Source of the DNA: Actinomycetota bacterium
Lineage (GTDB): Bacteria > Actinomycetota > Acidimicrobiia > Acidimicrobiales > Ilumatobacteraceae
Assembly: GCA_026393475.1 (NCBI GenBank)
Contig: JAPLAA010000102.1
Coordinates: 1-51,730, forward strand
Reading direction: 5' to 3'
Length of the DNA: 51,730 nucleotides
Position 1 is the first letter of the stretch. Every line of letters begins with the position of its first letter. Shown in pieces: positions 41,465-50,381 of the stretch. Under the pieces are notes generated by a model. It ran no database searches. It had not been told where the DNA came from and worked only from the letters and a program-made list of their open reading frames with translations. A program made the position numbers and the translations under genes.

Positions 41465-42328
41465 ATGTCCGTGACCGTTGCCCACACCCTCGACGACGCG
41501 CTCGCGTCGCTCGCGGCGACCCCCACCGCGACGGTGCTCGCGGGCGGTACCGACCTGATGGTCGAACTGAACGGGGGTCATCGCCGTACCGACGCGGTGG
41601 TGAGCGTCAACCGGGTGCGCGAGCTCCGGTCGTGGCGCCACGACCCGGCGGCGGCCACGTTGCACATCGGTGCGGCCGTCACGTATGCCGAACTGGCTGC
41701 CGAACCGTTGGCGTCGTTCGCACCCGCGCTCGCGCAGGCGGCTCGCACGGTCGGTTCGCCCCAGATCCGCAACGCGGCGACGATCGGGGGCAACGTCGGT
41801 ACGGCGTCGCCCGCAGGCGACGGACTCCCGGTGCTGTCCGCGCTCGACGCCGTGGTGCACCTGGCCTCGCTCGCCGGTCGGCGCGATGTCGCGTTCGCCG
41901 AGTTCGCGACCGGCCCGAAGCGCACCGTGCTGCAGCCGGGCGAGCTCATCACCGGCATCACGATCCCGGTGCTGTCGGGCTACCAGGGCTACGCCAAGGT
42001 CGGGGTGCGCAATGCGATGGTCATCGCGACGGCGAGCGCCTGTCTGGCGGTCGATGTCCCCGGCCGCAGCGTGCGGCTCGCCCTCGGTTCGGTGGGCCCG
42101 GTCATCCTGCGTGCCCCCGAGGCCGAGGCGTTGGCGGTCGCCGCAGCCGATTTCGAAGCGGGCGCGATCGACGCCGACGCGGTCGAGGCCTTCGGTGCAG
42201 CGGCCGGCCGTGCGGCGCGGCCGATCGACGACCACCGGTCGAGTGCGGCGTACCGCCGTCGAGCGATCGAGGTGCTCGCCCGGCGGTTGCTGGTGCGAGC
42301 GTTCCCCGGCACCCCAGGAGGCGAGTGA
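41465..42328 (+). CDS. Molybdenum hydroxylase FAD-binding subunit (XDH/CoxM type)
   Basis: FAD subunit of 287 aa passing electrons from the Fe-S subunit. FAD motifs are TVLAGGTDLMVELNGGHRR near the N-terminus and NAATIGGNVGTASPAGD at about 102-118. TGPKRTVLQPGELITGITIP is the conserved stretch after the FAD fold. No extra domain. It is the first of three overlapping genes (FAD, Fe-S, Mo), a layout known for Bacillus PucC-PucE-PucD-like xanthine dehydrogenase as well as CO dehydrogenase-like enzymes. The 1-bp overlap with the next gene (TGATG) indicates coupling. Confidence 0.9.
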   Translation: MSVTVAHTLDDALASLAATPTATVLAGGTDLMVELNGGHRRTDAVVSVNRVRELRSWRHDPAAATLHIGAAVTYAELAAEPLASFAPALAQAARTVGSPQIRNAATIGGNVGTASPAGDGLPVLSALDAVVHLASLAGRRDVAFAEFATGPKRTVLQPGELITGITIPVLSGYQGYAKVGVRNAMVIATASACLAVDVPGRSVRLALGSVGPVILRAPEAEALAVAAADFEAGAIDADAVEAFGAAAGRAARPIDDHRSSAAYRRRAIEVLARRLLVRAFPGTPGGE

Positions 42329-42867
42329 TGAGCGACGCGACGGCCGGTGTGCCCGCCGTGGGCACGAACCAGATCTACACGCTGCACGTCAACGGCGAGG
42401 ACCGCGACGTGAGCGACGCCTGGGTGGGGGAGAGCCTGCTCTACGTGCTGCGCGAGCGCCTCGGTCTGATGGGCTCGAAGGGCGCGTGCGAACAGGGCGA
42501 GTGCGGCAGCTGCAGCGTCTTGATCGACGACGAGCTGGTGTGCGGGTGCCTGGTGCTCGCTGCGTCGGCCGTCGGTCAGCAGATCGTCACGATCGAGGGC
42601 ATCGCCCCGGTCGGTGCGCCGAGCGACGTGCAGCAGGCCTTCGTCGACGCCGGCGCCGTGCAGTGCGGGTTCTGCACGCCCGGTCTGATCATGGCCACGC
42701 ACGCGCTGCTCGATCGATCGCCCGAACCGAGCGAGTACGAGATCCGTGAGGAGCTGTCGGGCAACGTGTGCCGCTGCACCGGCTACGGCCGGATCATCGA
42801 CGCGGTACAGCGTGTGTCGGTCTCCCGGCGCAGCGACGCCGCGAGCGCGTCGGAGGTGGCGTCGTGA
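42328..42867 (+). CDS. Molybdenum hydroxylase [2Fe-2S] subunit (XDH/CoxS type)
   Basis: Electron-transfer subunit of 179 aa. The N-terminal plant-type ferredoxin cluster is GACEQGECGSCSVLIDDELV with CGC following. The second cluster is QCGFCTPGLIM and ELSGNVCRCTGYGRI. All eight expected cysteines are seen. The Ser/Ala-rich C-terminus is short. ATG 42328 overlaps the stop of the FAD subunit, and its own stop overlaps the large subunit (GTGA). Confidence 0.93.
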   Translation: MSDATAGVPAVGTNQIYTLHVNGEDRDVSDAWVGESLLYVLRERLGLMGSKGACEQGECGSCSVLIDDELVCGCLVLAASAVGQQIVTIEGIAPVGAPSDVQQAFVDAGAVQCGFCTPGLIMATHALLDRSPEPSEYEIREELSGNVCRCTGYGRIIDAVQRVSVSRRSDAASASEVAS

Positions 42868-45161
42868 GCACGACCGCCCCCGTCGCTGCCGGGTCGGTCG
42901 TCGATCCGACGATCACCGGTCGCCTCGGCGACAGCCCCGCCCGCCCCGACGGCGTGGCCAAGGTGCAGGGATCGTTCGCCTTCTCGGGCGACCTCTCCGC
43001 CGACGGTTTCCTGTGGGGAGCCACCCTGCGCTCGCCGCACCCGTACGCGCGAGTCGTCTCGATCGATCTCTCCGCCGCGTGGAAGATCAACGGCGTCGAG
43101 GCGATCATCACGGCCGCCGACGTGCCGGGCAAGCCCACCTACGGGCTGATCTCCCAGGACCAGCCGGTGTTCGCCGCCGAGTACGTGCGGTTCGTCGGCG
43201 AGCCCGTCGCCGCGGTCGCGGCGAACCATCCCGACACGTGTCGGCGGGCGCTCGAGGCGATCGTCGTCACCTACGAGGTGCTCGAACCGCTCACCGACCC
43301 CGAGCGCTCGGTCGACGGCAGCTTCCCGCCGATCCACCCCGACGGCAACGTGTTCCGGCATCAGCGCATCGTCAGGGGCGACACGTCCGTCACCGGTGAG
43401 GTGGTGGTCGAGGGCGACTACGAGATCGGCATGCAGGACCAGGCGTTCCTCGGCCTCGAAGCGGCGCTCGCGATCCCCGACCCGGGTGGGGCCGGCGTCG
43501 AGCTCTACGTCGCCACGCAGTGGCTCCACGAGGACCGCCACCAGATCGCGGCCTGCCTCGGTCTCGAGGACGAACAGGTGCGGCTCACCCTCGGCGGCGT
43601 CGGCGGCGCGTTCGGCGCCCGCGAGGACATCAGCCTGCAGGTGCACACGTGCCTGCTCGCGTTGCGTACCGGTCGTCCGGTGCGGATCGCGTACAGCCGT
43701 GAGGAGAGCTTCCTCGGCCACGTGCACCGCCATCCGGCACGTATCTGGATGCGCCACCACGCCACGGTCGACGGGAAGATCGTGAAGATCGAGGCCCGGT
43801 TCGTGATGGACGGAGGCGCCTACGCGTCGACATCGTCGGCCGTGCTCATCAACGCGGTCACCCACACGCAGGGTCCGTACAAGTGCGACAACGCGGTGGT
43901 CGACGGCTGGGCGGTGCGCACCAACAACCTGCCGTGCGGTGCCATGCGTGGCTTCGGTGTGGTGCAGGCCTGCTTCGCCCACGAGGGTCAGATGGATCGC
44001 CTCGCCGCGGCGTGCGGCCTCGACCCGGTGGAGATCCGGCTGCGCAACGCGATGGAGACCGGTGACCGCCTCATCACCGGTCAGGTGATCGAGAACGTCG
44101 CCCCTGTCGCGCGCTGCATCCTCGAGACCGCGGCGCTGCCGCTGCCCGACGAGCCCGTCGGGGGTCACGACGGCGATCCGATGCGTCTGCCCGGCGGCGC
44201 TGGCCTCACTGCCGACCGCAGCCACATCCGCCGCGGCATCGGGTGGGGCGTGGCGATCAAGAACCTCATGTACTCCGAGGGCTTCGACGACTACTCGACG
44301 GCTCGCTGCGTCCTGCGCGACGGCGTCGCGTCGTTGAAGTTCGCGACGAGCGAGGTGGGGCAGGGGTTCGTGACGATCGCCGGCCAGATCGCCCGCAGTG
44401 TCCTCGGTGTCGACGACGTCGTGCTCGAACCGATCGACACGACGATCGGTTCTGCCGGCTCCACGTCCGCGTCGCGTCAGACATGGATGAGCGGTGGAGC
44501 CGTCGACGGCGCGTGTCGCTTGGTGCGCGAGCAGCTCTTCGCACACGTCGGCTCGCAGCACGGCATCGACCCGCTGCGGCTCGCGATCGACGGTCGCGAC
44601 GTGATCGACACGATGGGCGACCTGCGCGTGCCGGTGGCCGAGGCGTCGGCCGGGGTCACCTTCGAGGAGACCTTCGAGCATCATCACCGTCCCACCGAGG
44701 ATCTCGACGAGGACGGGCAGGGCAACTGCCACACGGCGTTCGCGTTCGTGGCCCACCGCGCCGTGGTCGACGTCGATCCCGAGCTCGGGCTGGTGAAGGT
44801 GATCCAGATCGCGACGGCACAGGACATCGGCCGCGCGCTCAACCCGCTGAGCGTGCTGGGCCAGATCGAGGGTGGCATCGCCCAGGGTGTGGGTCTCGCG
44901 GTGATGGAGGAGATCATCCAGACCGACGGTCGCGTGCGCAACGCCAACTTCACCGACTACCTGCTGCCCACCATGCTCGACATGCCCGACGTGCTCGTGT
45001 CGCTGATCGAGGAGCCAGATCCGATGGCGCCACTCGGAGCGAAGGGCGTCGGCGAGCCGCCGTGCATCTCGAGCACGCCGGCCGTGGTGGCGGCCATCCG
45101 CGACGCGATCGGCAAGGACCTCACCCGAACCCCGGTGCGCCCGAGCGACATCGTCTTCTGA
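42864..45161 (+). CDS. Molybdopterin-binding large subunit (xanthine dehydrogenase-like)
   Basis: Catalytic subunit of 765 aa. Molybdopterin-contact motifs are GGVGGAFGAREDISLQVH at about 235-255, GAMRGFGVVQACFAHEGQMD, and TSEVGQGFVTIAGQ; the active-site Glu lies in APLGAKGVGEPP near the C-terminus. Arg in RGFG is at the position that contacts purine in xanthine dehydrogenases, and no CoxL-specific CSFR motif is seen. Xanthine/hypoxanthine or another N-heterocycle is the likely substrate, inferred by these residues and by the phosphoribosyltransferase and carbamoylase genes nearby. GTG 42864 starts inside the upstream stop. Confidence 0.85.
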   Translation: MSTTAPVAAGSVVDPTITGRLGDSPARPDGVAKVQGSFAFSGDLSADGFLWGATLRSPHPYARVVSIDLSAAWKINGVEAIITAADVPGKPTYGLISQDQPVFAAEYVRFVGEPVAAVAANHPDTCRRALEAIVVTYEVLEPLTDPERSVDGSFPPIHPDGNVFRHQRIVRGDTSVTGEVVVEGDYEIGMQDQAFLGLEAALAIPDPGGAGVELYVATQWLHEDRHQIAACLGLEDEQVRLTLGGVGGAFGAREDISLQVHTCLLALRTGRPVRIAYSREESFLGHVHRHPARIWMRHHATVDGKIVKIEARFVMDGGAYASTSSAVLINAVTHTQGPYKCDNAVVDGWAVRTNNLPCGAMRGFGVVQACFAHEGQMDRLAAACGLDPVEIRLRNAMETGDRLITGQVIENVAPVARCILETAALPLPDEPVGGHDGDPMRLPGGAGLTADRSHIRRGIGWGVAIKNLMYSEGFDDYSTARCVLRDGVASLKFATSEVGQGFVTIAGQIARSVLGVDDVVLEPIDTTIGSAGSTSASRQTWMSGGAVDGACRLVREQLFAHVGSQHGIDPLRLAIDGRDVIDTMGDLRVPVAEASAGVTFEETFEHHHRPTEDLDEDGQGNCHTAFAFVAHRAVVDVDPELGLVKVIQIATAQDIGRALNPLSVLGQIEGGIAQGVGLAVMEEIIQTDGRVRNANFTDYLLPTMLDMPDVLVSLIEEPDPMAPLGAKGVGEPPCISSTPAVVAAIRDAIGKDLTRTPVRPSDIVF

Positions 45162-45207
45162 CGAGCGAACGGGTCGGATCTGCGATGCAGGTCACCCCTG
45201 GCTCATC

Positions 45208-45213
45208 TACATT
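45208..45213 (+). promoter_or_regulatory. -10 box upstream of the acyl-CoA ligase gene
   Basis: TACATT, giving a leader of about 40 nt before the ATG at 45262. A purine-rich TGGAG lies about 8 nt before the ATG. It suggests independent transcription from the Mo hydroxylase operon. Confidence 0.4.
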
Positions 45214-45261
45214 CGCGCCACGCACCGGTTGGGACGGTGTCTGAACCGCTCTGGAGCCACC

Positions 45262-46857
45262 ATGTCCGACTCGCTCGCGTCCTCATCTGCTGTCGTCAGC
45301 AAGGAACTCATCTACCACCGGTTCCTGCTGCCCGCGGTGCGGCGCAACGCCCACCGCCCGTGCACCACCGACTCGGCGACCGGCGTGACGCTCACCTACA
45401 CCGAGCATCTCGATCGGGTGATGGGTGCGATCGGCGGCCTGCGCCACCTCGGTGTGGGTCGCGGCGACCGCTTCGCGGTGATGATGATGAACTCGCCCGA
45501 GTACCTGCAGCTGTTCCATGCGGCGTTGCTCGGTGGTGGCGTGGTGAACCCGCTCAACCTCCGGTTCGCTCCGGCCGAGCTGGAGTACGTCCTGCGCGAC
45601 TCCGGCAGCACGGTCTGCTTCGTCGACCACGCGTTCGCTGCCGTCATCGACTCGGTGCGCGAGCGAGCGGGCATCCAGACCGTCGTCCTGGTCGGTGGAG
45701 GAGACGGCCCGCACGACATCACCTACGAGGCGCTGCTCGCCGAGGCCGAGCCGGTCCTGCCCGACGAGGGCGACGAGAGCGATCCCGTCGTGCTGATGTA
45801 CACCGGCGGTACCACCGGCATGCCGAAGGGAGTGTTGGCGAGCCAGCGCAACCAGATGATGAATGCCCATCATTGCTTGGCCAGCCTGCCCTATGGACGG
45901 CAGGCCACCTTGCTGTGCCAGACACCGATGTTCCATGCGGCATCGACCTTGTCGATGGTGTGCGTGTCGGCGTCAGGGGGCCACTTCGTCACCCTGCCGA
46001 TGTTCGAACCGGCGGCGGCGATGCGCGCCATCCGCGAGCACCGACCGACGTTCACCGTGATGGTGCCCACGATGATCGGGATGATGATGGCGCATCCCGA
46101 GTTCACGCCCGACGTCCTGGACGGCGTCGCCGCACTGGGGTACGGGGCGTCGCCGATGCCGCAGGTCCTGCTCGAGAAGCTGACCACCTTGTACCCCTCG
46201 CTCGACCTGTATCAGGTCTACGGCATGACCGAGGCCTCGCCGGTCCTCACGGTGCTGTCGCCCGACGACCATCGAGCCGGTGGGGCGTTGCTCCGATCGG
46301 CCGGCGCGCCCGTCACCGGCGTCGTGCTGTCGATCCGCGACGCAGACGACCGTGAGGTGCCCGTCGGTGAACCGGGCGAGGTCTGCGCGCAGGGTGGCAA
46401 CTACATGCTCGAGTACTGGAGGAAGCCGGAGGCCACCGCCGACGTGTTCAGTGGCGGGTGGTATCGATCAGGCGACGCCGGCTACGTGGACGCCGACGGG
46501 TATCTGTTCCTCGTCGACCGGGTGAAGGACATGATCGTCACCGGCGGCGAGAACGTGTACTCCGCCGAGGTCGAGAACTCGATCTCGGGTCACCCGGCCG
46601 TGCTGCAGGTGGCCGTGATCGGCATCCCGAGCGACCAGTGGGGTGAGGAGGTGCATGCCATCGTGGTGCTCCGAGAGGGCATGCAGGCCACGGAGGCCGA
46701 GATCATCGCCCGATCGCGCGAGGCGATCGCCGGGTACAAGGTGCCGAAGTCGGTGTCGTTCCGCACCGATCCGCTGCCGTTGTCGGGTGCGATGAAGGTG
46801 CTCAAGCGAGACCTCCGGGCCCCGTTCTGGGAAGGCCACACCCGCAACATCGGCTGA
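45262..46857 (+). CDS. Acyl-CoA synthetase/AMP-dependent ligase (ANL superfamily)
   Basis: Cytosolic ATP-dependent acid:CoA ligase of 531 aa. Core motifs: P-loop LMYTGGTTGMPKGVLAS, YGMTEASPVL, GWYRSGDAGYVDADGYLF, hinge DRVKDMIVTGGENVYSAEVE, and the catalytic Lys in LPLSGAMKVLKRDLR. The acid substrate cannot be read; length and order fit medium- or long-chain fatty-acid/aryl-CoA ligases. ATG 45262 has TGGAG upstream; earlier in-frame codons have no family match. No other beta-oxidation gene follows. Confidence 0.9.
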   Translation: MSDSLASSSAVVSKELIYHRFLLPAVRRNAHRPCTTDSATGVTLTYTEHLDRVMGAIGGLRHLGVGRGDRFAVMMMNSPEYLQLFHAALLGGGVVNPLNLRFAPAELEYVLRDSGSTVCFVDHAFAAVIDSVRERAGIQTVVLVGGGDGPHDITYEALLAEAEPVLPDEGDESDPVVLMYTGGTTGMPKGVLASQRNQMMNAHHCLASLPYGRQATLLCQTPMFHAASTLSMVCVSASGGHFVTLPMFEPAAAMRAIREHRPTFTVMVPTMIGMMMAHPEFTPDVLDGVAALGYGASPMPQVLLEKLTTLYPSLDLYQVYGMTEASPVLTVLSPDDHRAGGALLRSAGAPVTGVVLSIRDADDREVPVGEPGEVCAQGGNYMLEYWRKPEATADVFSGGWYRSGDAGYVDADGYLFLVDRVKDMIVTGGENVYSAEVENSISGHPAVLQVAVIGIPSDQWGEEVHAIVVLREGMQATEAEIIARSREAIAGYKVPKSVSFRTDPLPLSGAMKVLKRDLRAPFWEGHTRNIG

Positions 46858-46927
46858 GACGACCGGTCGTTCGGCCGAGCATCGGTGGGCGTGCACCGGC
46901 CATGTGGTCGGCCCCGGCACCATCGTC

Positions 46928-46968
46928 TAGGTTGACGGCTTCTGCTCGTTGCAGCACCGTCTGCAACG
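46928..46968 (+). promoter_or_regulatory. Promoter and 5'-leader hairpin of the phosphoribosyltransferase gene
   Basis: TAGGTT at 46928-46933 predicts a start near 46940. CGTTGCAG at 46947-46954 and CTGCAACG at 46961-46968 form a perfect 8-bp stem with a 6-nt loop at the 5' end of a leader of about 60 nt, an unusual leader in a window where most genes are leaderless. GAAAGCGAG near 46985 could be the RBS. Confidence 0.5.
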
Positions 46969-46999
46969 ACACCTGCATCCACTTCGAAAGCGAGTTTGC

Positions 47000-47494
47000 G
47001 TGTCCAACGAACGCGAGATCATGACCTGGGAGATCTTCGGAACCGCCTCCCGCGACCTGGCGCAGATCGTGGCCGACGACTACGAGCCGGACATGATCCT
47101 GTCGATCGCCCGCGGTGGCCTCTTGATCGGCGGTGCCCTCGGCTACGCCCTCAGCGTGAAGAACGTGTACACGATGAACGTCGAGTTCTACACCGGTGTC
47201 GACGAACGCCTCGAGGTGCCCCGCATCCTGCCGCCGGCCCCCGACTTCGTGGATGCGAGCCACTTCAAGATCCTCATCGCCGACGACGTCGCCGACACGG
47301 GCCACACGCTGCGCAGCGTGCTCGACTTCTGCAACGGCAAGGTGGCCGAGGTGCGCACCGCGTGCCTGTACGAGAAGAGCCACTCGGTGGTGAAGTGCGA
47401 CTACGTGTGGAAGAAGACCGACATGTGGATCAACTTCCCCTGGAGCGACAAGGACCCGGTCGCGAAGCGCGACTGGAGCGTCAAGGACGCCTGA
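47000..47494 (+). CDS. Purine-type phosphoribosyltransferase
   Basis: Cytosolic type-I phosphoribosyltransferase of 164 aa. ILSIARGGLLIGGALGYAL holds the loop near the PRPP pyrophosphate site, and the PRPP motif is ILIADDVADTGHTLRSVLD, near residues 91-109. The C-terminal KKTDMWINFPWSDKDP is typical of short actinobacterial hypoxanthine/xanthine-like enzymes. Base specificity is not readable. GTG 47000 is used; ATG 47021 would give a 157-aa protein. It has its own promoter and a leader hairpin. Confidence 0.83.
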   Translation: MSNEREIMTWEIFGTASRDLAQIVADDYEPDMILSIARGGLLIGGALGYALSVKNVYTMNVEFYTGVDERLEVPRILPPAPDFVDASHFKILIADDVADTGHTLRSVLDFCNGKVAEVRTACLYEKSHSVVKCDYVWKKTDMWINFPWSDKDPVAKRDWSVKDA

Positions 47495-47518
47495 TCGCGC
47501 TCCGCACCGGGTGAACGG

Positions 47519-47537
47519 GGCCGCCGCTCAGGTGGCC
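47519..47537. terminator. Possible hairpin between convergent genes
   Basis: GGCCGCC and GGTGGCC can form a 7-bp stem with one mismatch and a 5-nt loop in the 48-bp space between the phosphoribosyltransferase and the M50 gene. Weak evidence. Confidence 0.3.
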
Positions 47538-47542
47538 TCTGA

Positions 47543-48619
47543 TCAGGTCGCGGCCTGCAGCCGGGCCAGCAGCCGGCCCTTCGGCACCACGCCGAGGAGT
47601 TTGCCCTCGCGCCACACGGTGACCATCGGCGACGACGGGTTCAGCCTCGACAGCACGTCGGCCAGTTCTTCGTCGGGGTCGGCCTTGGCGAGCTTCGCGA
47701 ACGGCACCATCAACTGGGTGAGCGACACGTAGGGTCTCCGTTCCTCCGGCACCGCCTGGAGCTGTTCCTCGCTGACGATGCCGGCGACGTTGCCATCGGC
47801 ACCGGTGATCGCGACCACACCCGCCCCGCCGAGGCGGGAACGCTGCCACCACATGGTGTCGGCGTCGGTGTCGGTCGTCGCCTGGGCGACGCCGAACCAC
47901 GTGAGGTCGCGGACCCGGGTGCCGCTCAACCGCTCGGCCATGTCGGTGGCGAGCATCTCGGCCTTGGCGTTGAGGGCGATGAAGAGGCCGGTGGCCACGA
48001 GCATGAGCCCGGGCTGGCCGTTGACGAGCATCACACCGCCGATGCCGGCGAGCGAGAACCCGACCGCCTTGCCGGCGTTGCCGGCTTCGCGGGCGGCACG
48101 GAAACGGTCGCCGTGGCGTCCCCAGCGTGCGGCCTTGAGGATGCGGCCACCGTCGAGCGGTGCACCCGGCAGGAGGTTGAACACGCCGAGGAGCACGTTG
48201 ATCGCACCCAACCAGCCGAGGATGCCGAGGGCGACGCCGTCGAGACCTGCAGCGCTGAGTGCGAACATCGAGCCGATCGAGACGGCGCCGAGCGCGAGGC
48301 TGGTGAGCGGCCCGGCCGCTGCGATCCATCCCTCGGCACGAGGCGTGGACGCCTCGCGGTCGAGGCGGGCGACACCGCCGAGCGCCCAGAGCTGGATCGA
48401 CTGGGTGCTCACGCCGTGTCGGCGGGCGACGAGGGCGTGGGCGAGTTCGTGGGCGGTGATCGACGCGAGGAACGCGACGAGGGCGACGGCTGCGCCGATG
48501 GGGCCGTAGTTGGACGCGAGGCCCGAGCCGAAGAGGACGGCGACGACGAGCACGCTCCAGTGCAACTGGAACGGGATGCCGAACAGCCGCCCGAGTGAGA
48601 GGGAACCTGAGGAGAACAC
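47543..48619 (-). CDS. M50 site-2-type metalloprotease with C-terminal CBS-like domain
   Basis: Integral-membrane zinc protease of 358 aa of the Rip3/SpoIVFB-like group, which cleaves substrates within the membrane. Zinc ligands lie in TAHELAHALVARRHG (HELAH at 57-61) and NLLPGAPLDGGRILKAA (third ligand Asp). The order of hydrophobic segments is normal for M50B proteases. From about 235 the C-terminus has two CBS-like halves (VRDLTWFGVAQATTD, LMVPFAKLAKADPDEE), which usually bind nucleotides. GTG 48619 is chosen because the riboswitch lies just upstream and GAAAGGAC could be the RBS; the longer frame from 48679 would run into it. Confidence 0.87.
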   Translation of the reverse strand: MFSSGSLSLGRLFGIPFQLHWSVLVVAVLFGSGLASNYGPIGAAVALVAFLASITAHELAHALVARRHGVSTQSIQLWALGGVARLDREASTPRAEGWIAAAGPLTSLALGAVSIGSMFALSAAGLDGVALGILGWLGAINVLLGVFNLLPGAPLDGGRILKAARWGRHGDRFRAAREAGNAGKAVGFSLAGIGGVMLVNGQPGLMLVATGLFIALNAKAEMLATDMAERLSGTRVRDLTWFGVAQATTDTDADTMWWQRSRLGGAGVVAITGADGNVAGIVSEEQLQAVPEERRPYVSLTQLMVPFAKLAKADPDEELADVLSRLNPSSPMVTVWREGKLLGVVPKGRLLARLQAAT

Positions 48620-48664
48620 GGTGATGGGGGTCCTTTCGACACTGGACAGCGCGGTGCTGCCCGG

Positions 48665-48758
48665 TGCCTCTGGTCTCACCCGCTCTCGCGAGCCTCGGCG
48701 GCCGGAGCTCTCGCTCGTGTTGACGACCGCCGAATGTGGGGGTTACTCCCCGTCGGCA
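48665..48758 (-). ncRNA. yybP-ykoY manganese riboswitch
   Basis: Mn2+-sensing aptamer, read on the minus strand. P1 UGCC/GGCA (48758-48755 with 48668-48665) continues through a GAC/AGA internal loop to GG/CC. L1 GGGGAGUA at 48751-48744. P3 CGGCGG/CCGCCG (48732-48727 with 48701-48696) encloses UCGUCAACACG at 48726-48716, an AGC-GAGA-GCU hairpin and CCGG, the same order as in the Lactococcus aptamer of known structure. P4 is GCUCGC-GAGA-GCGGGU (48693-48688 with 48683-48678), followed by GAGACC. P2 is short or absent. Downstream, GUCC...GGAC can cover GAAAGGAC before the GTG at 48619, so translation control is likely; this last point is inference. Confidence 0.9.
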
Positions 48759-48830
48759 TGTCTCATGCTAGGGCATCTCGACCCGGATGACGTGTCAGAC
48801 CCGGTTGCATTCGTCACGCTGTCCCGGGCG

Positions 48831-50375
48831 TCAGCGCGATCGGAGTGCGGTGAGCGCGGCGTTCCGGCCGCTCGCGCCCCACACGCCCGCGCCCGGGAAG
48901 GTGGCCGCACCGGTGAGGTACAGGCCGCGCACGGGGGTCTCGTAGCGGGTGAGTTCGGGCTGCTTGTTGAGCAGCGCGGCGAGCGGGCCGCCGGCGAAGC
49001 TCGTCGCGTGTCCGGCGGGGAGGTGGAACTCCGACTCGTACCGATCGGGGGTCATCGCCCGCCACTCGCCCAGGCTGTCGAGGAACCCGGGTTCGGCGAT
49101 GGACGCGAGCTGTTCGAGCCAGCGCCGGGGTTCGGTGCTCGCCGGCCATCCGCCGGGCAGCCGGTACGGCGTGTAGAGGCACTCGAGGCTGAGCACGTGC
49201 GTGCCCGCCGGCGCCATCGACGGGTCGAGCACGGTGGGGATGTTGAGGAACATGCCCGGACGCTCGAGCACCTTGCCGTCGCCCATCATCAGGAAGCCCT
49301 GGTGCATGTTCGCGAGCGATGGGGCGATCACCACGGTGCCCGTGAGGGGATGCGGATCGTCGGGCAGCCCGGCCATGGCGGTGAGGCGGGGGAGTGCGGA
49401 GACGACCGCGTCGATCTTGGACTCGTAGCCCTCGTGGTGCGGTGTCCGCCGCCAACGTTCGACGAGGTCGTGCGCTTGCGGCGGCGGGTTGCGCAGCCAC
49501 CGCAGGAACGTGTCGTGCGGGTTGCACGCCGACACGACGATCCCAGCGGTGACCTCGGTGTCGTCGTCGAGCGTGACGCCCCGCACAGCCGCACCTTCGC
49601 ACGTGATCGCGGTCACCTTGGTGCCGGTGCGGACCACGCCCCCGTTGGCTCGGAACGAGCGCTCGAGGCTGATCGGCACCATGCCGCTGCCTCCCTCGGG
49701 ACGGCCGACCCTGCCGACGTGTCGCAGTGCGTAGGTGAGTGCGCCGAGGCCGGTGCCCGGTAGTTCGGGGGAGAGGCCCCACACCATCGGTCCGGTGACC
49801 ATCGCCGGGCCCTGCAGCGCGTCGGTGGTGAAGAACTCGCGCATGACGTCGGCAGCGCTGCGACGACTCCAGCGCAGCAGGGTCGTGACGCCGCGGCCGC
49901 GCCGGGCGATCACCTTCTTGGTGATCCCCCCGAACGATGGCGGATCGTTCGCCTGGTCGAAGACCATGCGGACGGCGGGCATCGCCGCGGCGAGGTAACG
50001 GCGGTAGCCCTCGACCTCGGTGGGGAAGGACCGGCCGATCGAGTCGAGCGTCGCCTCGACATCGTGGTGCGTGGCCCAGGCCTTGGTGCCGCCCCACGAC
50101 ATGTTGGTCTGCGACGGGTCGACGTCGAGGTAGCGCAGTCCGTGCTCTGCCAGCCGCAGCTCCTCCATCACGGGGGTGGTGCGGAACGTGATGTGGTCGC
50201 AGTTGCAGATGTTGACCGTGGCGCCGGCGAACGGCTCGCTGGCCGCGGTGCCTCCGACGGTGGCACGAGCCTCGACCAGCAGCGTGCGCAGACCGGCCCG
50301 GGCGAGGTACGCCGCGCAGACGAGGCCGTTGTGGCCCGCTCCGATGACGACGGCCTCAAAATCCGGTGCAGGCAT
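48831..50375 (-). CDS. CrtI/PYROXD2-like FAD-dependent oxidoreductase
   Basis: FAD/NAD(P)-dependent amine-oxidase-fold enzyme of 514 aa. N-terminal AVVIGAGHNGLVCAAYLARAG (dinucleotide fold) with RTLLVEARATVGG; ends with RGLYLTGAATFPGAGVWGASGRNAALTAL, the CrtI-like second FAD contact. This group includes phytoene desaturase-like proteins of unclear substrate; no other carotenoid gene is nearby, so a carotenoid role is not supported. ATG 50375 follows CAGAAT by 6 nt. It is divergent from the creatininase gene across 46 bp. Confidence 0.85.
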   Translation of the reverse strand: MPAPDFEAVVIGAGHNGLVCAAYLARAGLRTLLVEARATVGGTAASEPFAGATVNICNCDHITFRTTPVMEELRLAEHGLRYLDVDPSQTNMSWGGTKAWATHHDVEATLDSIGRSFPTEVEGYRRYLAAAMPAVRMVFDQANDPPSFGGITKKVIARRGRGVTTLLRWSRRSAADVMREFFTTDALQGPAMVTGPMVWGLSPELPGTGLGALTYALRHVGRVGRPEGGSGMVPISLERSFRANGGVVRTGTKVTAITCEGAAVRGVTLDDDTEVTAGIVVSACNPHDTFLRWLRNPPPQAHDLVERWRRTPHHEGYESKIDAVVSALPRLTAMAGLPDDPHPLTGTVVIAPSLANMHQGFLMMGDGKVLERPGMFLNIPTVLDPSMAPAGTHVLSLECLYTPYRLPGGWPASTEPRRWLEQLASIAEPGFLDSLGEWRAMTPDRYESEFHLPAGHATSFAGGPLAALLNKQPELTRYETPVRGLYLTGAATFPGAGVWGASGRNAALTALRSR

Positions 50376-50381
50376 GGCGCC

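Noticed and set aside
47543..48679. M50 protease starting at the GTG at 48679
   Set aside because: That start would translate through the yybP-ykoY aptamer; the extra 20 residues have no family match.
48831..50375. Assigning the CrtI-like protein to carotenoid synthesis
   Set aside because: No phytoene synthase, GGPP synthase or cyclase gene lies near, and the PYROXD2-like subgroup has uncertain substrates.
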